From assembly GCA_934725085.1 (NCBI GenBank), contig CAKVAL010000021.1:1-30587 (forward strand): a stretch of 30,587 bases of DNA. Direction: 5' to 3'. The translations under genes were made by a program, and so were the position numbers. Source of the stretch: an uncultured Erysipelotrichaceae bacterium. Lineage in GTDB: Bacteria > Bacillota_I > Bacilli_A > Erysipelotrichales > Erysipelotrichaceae. The notes below the pieces were generated by a model that was given only the letters and a program-made list of their open reading frames with translations, was not told where the DNA came from and searched no databases. This document shows positions 8,732-16,401 of the stretch, in pieces; the stretch's first letter is position 1, and every line of letters starts with the position of its first letter.

Positions 8732-8745
8732 CCTGCCTTTTGTGT
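8719..8745 (+). terminator. Intrinsic terminator of the fluoride operon
   Basis: AAAAGGCAGGT pairs with ACCTGCCTTTT (11 bp) around a single central base, so the real loop must open a few pairs. The T-rich tail TTTTGTGTTT follows. The MFS stop codon (8729-8731) lies at the tip. The symmetry also lets it act on the opposite strand for the converging gene. Confidence 0.85.
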
Positions 8746-8750
8746 TTATA

Positions 8751-11243
8751 TTAGAACTTAAATAGATTTACAACTCTTTGCCAGAAAGTAGTCTTTTCTG
8801 CTACTACGGTAGTATCATTACTTTCCTTAGCCTTCTTAGGAGTTTCTACCTTGAAGACAAACTTAATTGAACCCTCAGTATCATCACTAATACCTGAATA
8901 GTTATTATAGTTATCCTTATCATTAGGCATTGTCTCTAACAAGTCATAAGCATTTTCAAGAGATGTGATTCTAGAACTTTCAGTCAACTTAGAAATACCC
9001 TCATCATTATACTTAATCATGCCTTCTTTTAATGACTTAGCACCATCAGCCAACTTAGCTGAACCATCCTTTAGATCATTAACACCACTATTTAAAGTAT
9101 CAACACCATCTTTTAAAGTCTTAGTACCGTCATTTAATTTTAAAGCACCCTCAGCTAAAGCCTTAGCACCTTTACATGCACTATCAACACCTGCAGTATA
9201 GGCATTAACACCTTGTACTAACGCATTGATTTGATTTAATTGTGTTAATACTGGAGTTAAAGCTGCATCAGTCTTTTTAGAAACAACCTCGCTAAGTGTT
9301 GCCTTTACTAACTTTTGACCATCTTCACTAGTCGCCTTAGCCATAGTAGTTTGTACATTACTTAAGAAAGCTAAGTCACCACTATTTTCACTAAAGAAGA
9401 CAGTAGGTGTATCCTTTGTTACATCATATCCATCATGGCTTGTAACGCCGTACGCAAATACTAGTGGAGCACTGTTTTCATCAACACCACTACTTACTAA
9501 AGCATTTATAATAGTTGCATATATACTTGCATTATCAGTAGTCATTACAATAGATGCATAAACACCCTTTAATACTTTAACTACAGCATCATCATTTCTA
9601 GGATCACCAGCACCACTTGGCATACTTCCACCCATTACCTTAGTAGTCGCATTGCCAATATTAGTAGCACCCAACACATCAGCATCTATTGGATTTTCAC
9701 ATGCATAAGCAAGCACTACCGGTGCAATACTTGTAGCAGTAGTTTCATCAACGCCATTTGCGACCAAAGAACCTACAATCTTTGATACAACGCCTGCATA
9801 TACTTCATCTAATTGTTCACTACTTGGACTATTAGCCATTTGAGTCTTAATACTGGTTAACACTTGTTGTACTCTTGCATCATCTAAACCGATAGTATTG
9901 GCATCCACAAAAGCACTTGAATTCTTAATAGTACTAGCCTTTGTCAATGTTGCACCAGCATCTGCAATCTTATCTTCAAAAGCCTTATCACTAGTATCTG
10001 TAGCAGCCATATAAATCAAGATGTTTACTGTAGTCTCATCAACATTAGCATTTGTCATAATAGTTTGTTTAGCACCAGCAATCTGTTCATCACTAACATT
10101 TAAATACTCCGCAAACTTATCAGCATAATTATCCCAACTTACTTCGCCTAATCCTTGGGCAACTAAACCTTGATTAACAGTACTCAAGATACCATCCGCA
10201 ACTTGTTTAACACCATTACTAATGGTTTCACTATTAGAAGACAACGTATTTAAACCAGTATATAAAGTGCTTGCACCATTTGATAAGTCAGTTGCACCTG
10301 CATACAAATCCTTAGCGCCATCACTTAACTTTTTGGCACCATCTTTTAAAGTACTAACTCCATCATTTAATTTAACAGCACCATCATATAAACTATCACT
10401 GCCATCAATTAATTCATGTGTCGCTTCCTTAAGATCATCTAACTTATCAAAGATTGAACTAACACCATCTACATCACTAAATTCATCCTTTAATTGGTCA
10501 GAACTTGTAGCCGCTGCCATCATAATAGTTGGAGAAACATAATCAGTCACATCAGCCTCAATAGTAATATCATCAATTAAGAAATCATCTAATTTATGAA
10601 TTAAGTCAGCATCCAAAATTTGACTTAAACCACTTCTTAGCCCTGGCACCATAACACCAACAACTACACTATGTGAAGAATCAGAGGTAACAGTACCATT
10701 ATCAACAGTAACATTCTTAAATGAATCTTCATCAAACATAGCAGTTAAGCCTGTGACGAAAGGAGTTGCAAGATTATAAGTCTTTCCTTTCACGTTATAT
10801 GTTTGTTTAGAACTATTATTAACCTTAATACTAATAGTTAAATGACCACTCTTACCAAGTAAATCCTCAGCCTTATACTCACTACCATCTAACTTATAAG
10901 TAATCTTGAAAGTTAAAGGCAACTCTTCCTTAGAAGTGCCCTGATAATAAATATCCTTCTCATCACTATTCCAAACATAACCATTAGAATTACTAACAAC
11001 AGGATCATTAGACTTAAGATTAACCACATCATTTAGATTAGACTTATCTTGATAATCCTTAAAACCACCATCACTATGTAAATTATCAGAAACAGTAATC
11101 GACTTAATAGATCCATCTGTATTTAATACAGTATATACACTCTCTTTTTTCTCAACTTCATCTTGTGCACTAACTGGAACCATCAAACTTGAAACCATAA
11201 GACAAGATAAAGCTGCACATAAGATTTTAGAATTTCTTTTCAT
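8751..11243 (-). CDS. Secreted LxxG-repeat protein partnered with MMPL exporter (YhgE/Pip-like)
   Basis: An 830-residue exported protein. The signal peptide is about residues 1-26 (hydrophobic core LCAALSCLMVSSLMVPVSA). Residues 30-240 are beta-rich with no family I recognise. Two blocks of heptad-like LxDGAxxL repeats (about 280-345 and 688-742) resemble the YhgE/Pip/X-X-X domain and probably pair as an antiparallel coiled coil. Between them is an insert (about 380-660) with three copies of a GVDExx...VxxAY-like motif near 400, 497 and 586. No C-terminal membrane anchor is clear; the end is amphipathic (FWQRVVNLFKF). Its ATG directly follows the exporter stop (TAAATG), with the ribosome binding site AGGAGAG inside the exporter gene. 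A periplasm-like or surface adaptor role is inferred only. Confidence 0.8.
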   Translation of the reverse strand: MKRNSKILCAALSCLMVSSLMVPVSAQDEVEKKESVYTVLNTDGSIKSITVSDNLHSDGGFKDYQDKSNLNDVVNLKSNDPVVSNSNGYVWNSDEKDIYYQGTSKEELPLTFKITYKLDGSEYKAEDLLGKSGHLTISIKVNNSSKQTYNVKGKTYNLATPFVTGLTAMFDEDSFKNVTVDNGTVTSDSSHSVVVGVMVPGLRSGLSQILDADLIHKLDDFLIDDITIEADVTDYVSPTIMMAAATSSDQLKDEFSDVDGVSSIFDKLDDLKEATHELIDGSDSLYDGAVKLNDGVSTLKDGAKKLSDGAKDLYAGATDLSNGASTLYTGLNTLSSNSETISNGVKQVADGILSTVNQGLVAQGLGEVSWDNYADKFAEYLNVSDEQIAGAKQTIMTNANVDETTVNILIYMAATDTSDKAFEDKIADAGATLTKASTIKNSSAFVDANTIGLDDARVQQVLTSIKTQMANSPSSEQLDEVYAGVVSKIVGSLVANGVDETTATSIAPVVLAYACENPIDADVLGATNIGNATTKVMGGSMPSGAGDPRNDDAVVKVLKGVYASIVMTTDNASIYATIINALVSSGVDENSAPLVFAYGVTSHDGYDVTKDTPTVFFSENSGDLAFLSNVQTTMAKATSEDGQKLVKATLSEVVSKKTDAALTPVLTQLNQINALVQGVNAYTAGVDSACKGAKALAEGALKLNDGTKTLKDGVDTLNSGVNDLKDGSAKLADGAKSLKEGMIKYNDEGISKLTESSRITSLENAYDLLETMPNDKDNYNNYSGISDDTEGSIKFVFKVETPKKAKESNDTTVVAEKTTFWQRVVNLFKF

Positions 11244-13328
11244 TTATACGCTCTCCTTTTTATTTTTAGGCCATCCCTTTGTCGTATGGCTTATAAGACC
11301 CTCGAATACAATTAAGAAACAAGGTAACACAAATATAATCACCACCATCGAATACAAAGCACCTCTTGCGATTAATAAACAAATACTTTGTAATAGTTCC
11401 ATCTTAGAAATGAAAGACACACCAACAGTAGCTCCAAAGAAAGTTAAACCTGAAGTCAAAATAGATTGAGAACAGTTATAAACTGCAATCTGAGCTGCCT
11501 CATACTTGTTATGTCCATTCACCATCTCTTCCTTAAAACGGGTAGTCATAAGTATCGCATAGTCAACAGTTGCTCCAAGTTGAATAGTACCAATGACAAT
11601 ACTTGCGATAAATGGAAGACTAGTTCCAGTGAAATATGATGTGCCCATATTGATGATGATTGCTGACTCAATTGCCGCAACTAATAATATAGGTAAGGTA
11701 AATGACTTAAGACTTATTGCGATAATAATGAATACAAACGCAATAGAAATCCAATTAACATTATTGAAATCCACATTGGCAATCTCGATTAAATCCTTAG
11801 TCATTGGAGCCTCACCTGTAACCACACCACTTGGATCATATTTCTTCACAATATTATTCAAAGTATCAATCTGTTCATTAATCTCATCAGTACCCGCATT
11901 AAGCGTTGAATTAATCATAATAAGCTCATGACCATTTGACACAAAAGTATCCATTAAGACATCTGGTAAAGCACTACTTGGAATAGCACCACCAATAAAC
12001 TTTTCGACTGCTAAACAAGAAGTGATGCCATCCAAGTTCTCTATTTCCTTAGTCATCTTCTTAACATCCTCAGACTTAAGATTTTCATCAACGATGACAA
12101 AGTAACTTGAATTCATATTGAAATCTTCCTTAAGCTTCTCATTGCCGACCTTACCCGTCATATCATCAGGAAGTGAATCAGTTAAAGTGTAATATTGATC
12201 AACTTTAGGATAAGCTAGCGCAAACAAGGCAAACACCACAAAGAAAATTGCCATTACTGTCTTATATTTTTTTGTCACAAAATAAGATGCCTTCTCAAGC
12301 TTTGGAATAAGGGGCTTATGTTCCCACTTCCAAATCTTGTCTCTAAACGCAAGAATCAAAGCTGGAAGAATAGTAATTGTACTAAGTACACCAAGAATTA
12401 CACCCTTCGCCATAACTAGGCCAATATCTCTGCCTAATGTTAAACGCATGAAACATAGGGCAATAAAACCAGCTACAGTAGTCAAACTAGATGCTGATAT
12501 TGAAGTACCAGTATTGACAATCGCATTCTCCATCGCATCAAAGTCATTATCAACAAGCTTTCTCTCTTCTCTCCATCTATTAACCAAGAAGATTGAATAG
12601 TCAAGAGTTACCCCAAGTTGTAATACTGTAGCCAAAGCTTCAGTAATATAAGAAATTTGCCCAAAGATAATATTAGTACCAAAGTTATATAGAATTGGGA
12701 ACACTAGTCCTATCATAAACAAGAACGGTAGGATATTGGACTTTAAACCAAGCCACAAGACTACAATACAAGCAGCCACCGCAATTAAAATATATATAGG
12801 TAACTCTTGATCGACCAAAGCCTTAGTATCTTGCAAAATAATTGACATACCACCAATATAGGCCTCACCTTGGCAAATTGTTTTAATCTTAGCAATCGCA
12901 TTCATCGTAGGCTTAGATGCCGCTGTATCATCAAACCTAACAATCATCATCGTCGCATCTTTTTGGGAATTGAACATAAAATCATAAATATCATCAGGTA
13001 AGATATCCTTGGATACACTTACATCTAATACATCAGATAACCAGAATACTTCATTTATGCCCTCAACATTTTCGATTCTTTCTTTTAAATCTAATAAGTT
13101 GGAAGTAGGCATGTTTTCAACCGTAATCATGGCACTAGAAGCTAGATTGAAATCATTCTCTAGATATTGTTCACCAATCATTGAATCAAGTTCACTTGGC
13201 AAATAGGTCAAGATATCATAGTTGATTCTTGTAGAAACAGCACCTATCGCTGAAGGTATCAACAATAAAATAGAAACGATGATAATCTGCTTATAAAACT
13301 TAACCACAAAATGAGCAAATTTCTTCAT
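11244..13328 (-). CDS. MMPL/RND-family transporter
   Basis: A 694-residue membrane protein with the internal duplication typical of RND/MMPL exporters. Each half has one leading membrane segment, a large extracytoplasmic domain and a bundle of about five more segments. The paired GxxxDY motifs are LGVTLDYSIFLVNRWREE and LGATVDYAILMTTRFKEE, the expected proton-relay positions. Relatives export lipids or hydrophobic compounds; the cargo is unknown. Start ATG at 13328 with GGAGG 5 nt upstream. It heads an operon with the LxxG-repeat protein and is divergent from a TetR gene, which probably represses it through the flanking operators. Confidence 0.93.
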   Translation of the reverse strand: MKKFAHFVVKFYKQIIIVSILLLIPSAIGAVSTRINYDILTYLPSELDSMIGEQYLENDFNLASSAMITVENMPTSNLLDLKERIENVEGINEVFWLSDVLDVSVSKDILPDDIYDFMFNSQKDATMMIVRFDDTAASKPTMNAIAKIKTICQGEAYIGGMSIILQDTKALVDQELPIYILIAVAACIVVLWLGLKSNILPFLFMIGLVFPILYNFGTNIIFGQISYITEALATVLQLGVTLDYSIFLVNRWREERKLVDNDFDAMENAIVNTGTSISASSLTTVAGFIALCFMRLTLGRDIGLVMAKGVILGVLSTITILPALILAFRDKIWKWEHKPLIPKLEKASYFVTKKYKTVMAIFFVVFALFALAYPKVDQYYTLTDSLPDDMTGKVGNEKLKEDFNMNSSYFVIVDENLKSEDVKKMTKEIENLDGITSCLAVEKFIGGAIPSSALPDVLMDTFVSNGHELIMINSTLNAGTDEINEQIDTLNNIVKKYDPSGVVTGEAPMTKDLIEIANVDFNNVNWISIAFVFIIIAISLKSFTLPILLVAAIESAIIINMGTSYFTGTSLPFIASIVIGTIQLGATVDYAILMTTRFKEEMVNGHNKYEAAQIAVYNCSQSILTSGLTFFGATVGVSFISKMELLQSICLLIARGALYSMVVIIFVLPCFLIVFEGLISHTTKGWPKNKKESV

Positions 13329-13345
13329 TTAAACCTCCACAATAT

Positions 13346-13364
13346 AAATGACCAATGGTCATTT
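13346..13364. promoter_or_regulatory. TetR operator 1 (downstream of exporter -10)
   Basis: A perfect 9+1+9 palindrome, AAATGACCAATGGTCATTT. It covers the transcribed leader between the exporter -10 and its ribosome binding site. A second copy lies at 13406-13424 (centre-to-centre 60 bp). The bound protein is inferred to be the adjacent TetR. Confidence 0.8.
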
Positions 13365-13372
13365 CATCACTA

Positions 13373-13400
13373 ATTATACATACCCATAAGCTAATGTCAA
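13373..13400 (-). promoter_or_regulatory. Exporter operon promoter
   Basis: Minus-strand TTGACA (13395-13400), 16-base spacer, TATAAT (13373-13378): consensus hexamers, with operators on both sides. It should be strong when not repressed. Confidence 0.85.
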
Positions 13401-13405
13401 CATAA

Positions 13406-13424
13406 AAGTGACCAAAAGTCATTT
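13406..13424. promoter_or_regulatory. TetR operator 2 (upstream of exporter -35)
   Basis: AAGTGACCAAAAGTCATTT matches operator 1 at 16 of 19 positions and keeps both TGAC/GTCA half-sites. It lies between the exporter -35 and the tetR promoter, so it can also serve autoregulation. Confidence 0.7.
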
Positions 13425-13439
13425 ATTTATTCTTTTCTC

Positions 13440-13467
13440 TTCCCAAAAGATTAATAAAGTGTAAAAT
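13440..13467 (+). promoter_or_regulatory. tetR promoter, probable leaderless start
   Basis: TAAAAT (13462-13467) ends 6 nt before the tetR ATG. A weak -35, TTCCCA, lies 16 bases upstream. There is no Shine-Dalgarno sequence before the ATG, and the expected start point is at or next to the A of ATG. Confidence 0.5.
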
Positions 13468-13473
13468 ATAGGC

Positions 13474-14061
13474 ATGGCAGGAATTATTGCGACAAAAAAA
13501 GAAGAAAAAAGAAAAAGGCTACTAGATGCAGCCTATGAACTATTCACAAAAAATGGCGTATCAAACACCACCATTGCCCAAATATGTGAAAAAGCTAATA
13601 TAGCCAAAGGCACCTTCTACTTATACTTCACTGATAAAGAAGACATACTAAGAGCACTACTTAAAAAGTTCTCATATATGATATTAGATGACTTCTATAA
13701 GAAGATAAAAGACACAGACACCGACTTTGTAAGTAAAGTAATCGAAATGGCTGACTTCTTATTAGAATTCTTCAAGAAAGATCATGATACTCTATTAGTA
13801 ATAAAAAAAGACTTCATCTGGCCAATCAGTGAAGAAGAATTCAACACTACTGATGAAGAACCAATGAAGACTATTAGGGAAGATATTAAAGAATATGCTG
13901 AAGAGTTAAACATCAGTGAACATCAAATGCTAGTACGTATCTATTCTCTACTATCAATGTTGTGTTCCATTAGTTATTCATCAATTATTGATGGCTTCCC
14001 TGGTGATATTGATTCTTTAAAACCAGAACTATTTGAAATGATTAAAAAGGTATTGAGCTAA
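13474..14061 (+). CDS. TetR/AcrR-family repressor of the exporter operon
   Basis: A 195-residue regulator. The N-terminal TetR DNA-binding domain (about residues 8-58) contains RKRLLDAAYELFTKNG, TTIAQICEKANIAKGTFYLYF and DKEDILRALL. The C-terminal ligand-binding domain is helical and diverged, as usual. It is divergent from the MMPL exporter, with two matching palindromes in the intergenic region, so local repression relieved by an exported compound is the simplest model. The ATG lacks a ribosome binding site. The last codons form one arm of a bidirectional terminator, and the stop overlaps the stop of the convergent hydrolase gene. Confidence 0.93.
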   Translation: MAGIIATKKEEKRKRLLDAAYELFTKNGVSNTTIAQICEKANIAKGTFYLYFTDKEDILRALLKKFSYMILDDFYKKIKDTDTDFVSKVIEMADFLLEFFKKDHDTLLVIKKDFIWPISEEEFNTTDEEPMKTIREDIKEYAEELNISEHQMLVRIYSLLSMLCSISYSSIIDGFPGDIDSLKPELFEMIKKVLS

Positions 14062-14074
14062 TCAATACCTTTTT
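14044..14074. terminator. Bidirectional terminator holding both convergent stop codons
   Basis: AAAAAGGTATTGA and TCAATACCTTTTT form a perfect 13-bp stem with a five-base loop, GCTAA. Both strands end in five T. The tetR TAA (14059-14061) and the hydrolase TAG (14058-14060 on the minus strand) fall at the loop. Confidence 0.92.
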
Positions 14075-14675
14075 GATAGAACTTATTTAACTCAACAGCC
14101 AATTCCTTATAAGATTCAACATTTACCTCATGTCCAGTATTTAATATTTCTAAATACTTGGCATCTTTTAAATGATTAACAAGCTCTTTAGCAGCTTTCT
14201 TATTCACATTGTCCTTCTCTCCACAAACAACAAGCACAGGACAAGATATCTTATCAAGTGAATGATTAAAATCTAATTTAGTCATCGAAGAACATAAGCT
14301 TATAAAATCTTCTTTCTTGAAACCGATGGAATCAAAATTAGAAGCTGGCATAAATCTAAACATTATATTTTGAAGTTTTAACAAAAGCTTTGGCATCTTA
14401 TATTGTGGCGCAATAAGCACAAGTTTCTTTACTTTATTTGGATAATCCAAGGCATAATTTAAAGCCAATACCGCACCAAGTGATAAACCACATAAAACAA
14501 TATCATCATACTTATCACATTCTTTAGTTAAATCCGAATACAACTCATCATAAGTAGCATGCTTCATATTATTTAAGCTCAAGCTAACACTATCGTTTGC
14601 TACTTCAGTTTCTTTTATTACATTATTCCAACTAGCGCTTGTTTGTCCCAAACCATGTAAATATAGATATTTCAT
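14058..14675 (-). CDS. Alpha/beta hydrolase
   Basis: A 205-residue alpha/beta-fold hydrolase, at the small end of the family. It has the oxyanion HGLGQ near residue 8, nucleophile elbow GLSLG (Ser near residue 65), catalytic Asp in CGEKDNV and catalytic His in NTGHEVN. The triad is complete, so it is probably an active esterase or lipase-like enzyme; the substrate is unknown. It overlaps the upstream GNAT/YoaP-type gene by 4 nt (ATGA) and is last in a three-gene run with the oxidoreductase. Confidence 0.88.
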   Translation of the reverse strand: MKYLYLHGLGQTSASWNNVIKETEVANDSVSLSLNNMKHATYDELYSDLTKECDKYDDIVLCGLSLGAVLALNYALDYPNKVKKLVLIAPQYKMPKLLLKLQNIMFRFMPASNFDSIGFKKEDFISLCSSMTKLDFNHSLDKISCPVLVVCGEKDNVNKKAAKELVNHLKDAKYLEILNTGHEVNVESYKELAVELNKFYQKGID

Positions 14676-15415
14676 TTTATTAACCTCAAGAATTTATTAA
14701 CATTCATTTGTTCATTTGTTAAATATTCACCATCATGAAACAAAGCATAAGTAGTAATAGGTGTAGGAACATTTTGAGCTTGTTCCTTGTTTGTAATATG
14801 AATAGCCTTAAAAGGAATATTATGTTCCAGAGCACATTCTTCTAACATTGGTACATACTTAGCATTGAATGGACATTGACTTGTGTAATATAAAACATAA
14901 CCCAATTCATCAATTGATACATGTTTAGCACATTTTTTAAATCTTGGCTTACCACTTACACCATCAAAAGGTAGATACCATAGTTCTATACCATTATCAG
15001 CTACATCACAAGGCATAAAGCCCTTATATTTTAAGAACTTAGGATCTGATAAGAATGGTTTCTTCTTGTTAGCACAAAGAATACATAAACCCTTCTTACC
15101 CTTTTCCTTGCTATCTTTAATACACATTTCTAACAGTTCGCTAGAATAACCATGTCCCTTAAAAGAACCGGCTACCCAAAGACAATCAATATACATATAA
15201 TCTTTGGCATCAATAGGATTCCAAGCATTCTCGGCTGGTATATATTCGATAAAACATTTACCTCTTTCAGCACTTTTAAGAAATACCAGTCCATCATCAA
15301 ACCTATCTCTTAACCATTCTTTCTTAGAAATCACTTGTACATCCTTATTACTTGAAATAGCACAACAAATATGTTCATTATCAATATTCTCTTTTGTGAC
15401 CCTTATATATTCCAT
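14672..15415 (-). CDS. GNAT acetyltransferase with YoaP-like C-terminal domain
   Basis: A 247-residue two-domain protein. The N-terminal part is a GNAT fold, with the acetyl-CoA binding region at DCLWVAGSFKGHGYSSELLEMC (GxGxxx form GHGYSS). The C-terminal 90 residues resemble the YoaP domain, with a thioredoxin-like start YYTSQCPFNAKYVP (single Cys of a CxxC-like position) and a cis-Pro-like VPTPITTYALF. B. subtilis YoaP has this architecture; its substrate is not known to me. The ribosome binding site AGAGGAA lies inside the end of the oxidoreductase gene, 3 nt away, so the genes are cotranscribed. Confidence 0.82.
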   Translation of the reverse strand: MEYIRVTKENIDNEHICCAISSNKDVQVISKKEWLRDRFDDGLVFLKSAERGKCFIEYIPAENAWNPIDAKDYMYIDCLWVAGSFKGHGYSSELLEMCIKDSKEKGKKGLCILCANKKKPFLSDPKFLKYKGFMPCDVADNGIELWYLPFDGVSGKPRFKKCAKHVSIDELGYVLYYTSQCPFNAKYVPMLEECALEHNIPFKAIHITNKEQAQNVPTPITTYALFHDGEYLTNEQMNVNKFLRLIK

Positions 15416-15418
15416 TAT

Positions 15419-16378
15419 TTATTCCTCTTCAGGATACTTCATACCCCAATCTTCTCTGATACTTGTCATCATATCCATCACATCAATGGTATAGTCTAGA
15501 TGCATATCATTATTTCCATTAATTGTAGCTTCCATATCATTTATTTCATATTTCAATGCCATAGAAGTTAAACCTTCACTTATCACTTCCTTATGGCCAT
15601 CATCAGTATAAGTAATAATAGCTTCTTGGGCTCTGGGATATTCATATATTTCGATATAAGCCTTTTCAAAAGAAATAGTGCCTCTTTTTGGCTGCTTCGA
15701 ATGTAAAGAAAGAATAACGGTTGCCATCTCTTCTTCCTTATTCTTTAAAAGAATAGAAGCCATCTCATCCACACCACTTGGCGCAAACTTAACTTGAGAC
15801 AATATTTGATCAGGCTTAGAAGTCATGAAATAACGCACAAAAGACAAAGCATAGACACCAATATCCAACATTGCCCCACCAGCTAAGTTTCTATTAAAGA
15901 AACGATTATTCATATCATATTCCTTGAAACTGCCAAAATTCATTTGGATTAAATTTAATTTGCCAAATTCATTATTATCAATTCTTCTTTTTAATTCTTT
16001 ATATAAAGGCATATGATAAATAGTCATCGCCTCAGCCAATACCACGTTATTTTTCTTCGCCAACTCAACTGCTTCTTCTAATTCCCTAGAATTAAGTGTA
16101 ATCGACTTCTCACACAAAACATGCTTACCAGCGCTCATTGCCTTCCTTAAGAAAGAAATGTGAGTATTATGAGGCGTTGAAATATAGATGATATCTACAT
16201 CTTTATCTTTATATACATCATCAATATCATCATAAACTTTTTCAACACCATATTTATTCGCATAAGCAACAGCCTTATCATATGATCTATTAGCTACACC
16301 ATATAGTTTTACACCACTTTTAGCCAGCTCATTAGCTATAACACCGCAACCTATACTAACCCACTTATATTCCTTCAT
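15419..16378 (-). CDS. Gfo/Idh/MocA-family NAD(P)-dependent oxidoreductase
   Basis: A 319-residue dehydrogenase. The N-terminal Rossmann domain shows the nucleotide-binding GCGVIA motif near residue 10, ISTPHNTH and the family signature GKHVLCEKS (the EK motif, Lys catalytic). The C-terminal alpha/beta domain has GGAMLDIGVYALSFVRY, carrying the conserved Asp and Tyr; this domain binds a sugar or cyclitol in relatives. Start ATG at 16378 with AAAGGA 6 nt upstream. Only about 23 bases separate it from the upstream AlbA_2/ATPase gene and no terminator is seen, so they may share a transcript. The true substrate is not evident. Confidence 0.92.
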   Translation of the reverse strand: MKEYKWVSIGCGVIANELAKSGVKLYGVANRSYDKAVAYANKYGVEKVYDDIDDVYKDKDVDIIYISTPHNTHISFLRKAMSAGKHVLCEKSITLNSRELEEAVELAKKNNVVLAEAMTIYHMPLYKELKRRIDNNEFGKLNLIQMNFGSFKEYDMNNRFFNRNLAGGAMLDIGVYALSFVRYFMTSKPDQILSQVKFAPSGVDEMASILLKNKEEEMATVILSLHSKQPKRGTISFEKAYIEIYEYPRAQEAIITYTDDGHKEVISEGLTSMALKYEINDMEATINGNNDMHLDYTIDVMDMMTSIREDWGMKYPEEE

Positions 16379-16401
16379 AAGTTATCCTTTCTTTCTATTA
16401 A

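Noticed and set aside
8965..9201. Plus-strand frames opposite the LxxG repeats (also 10222-10542).
   Set aside because: Regular coding repeats create open frames on the other strand; the products are low-complexity mirrors of the real protein.
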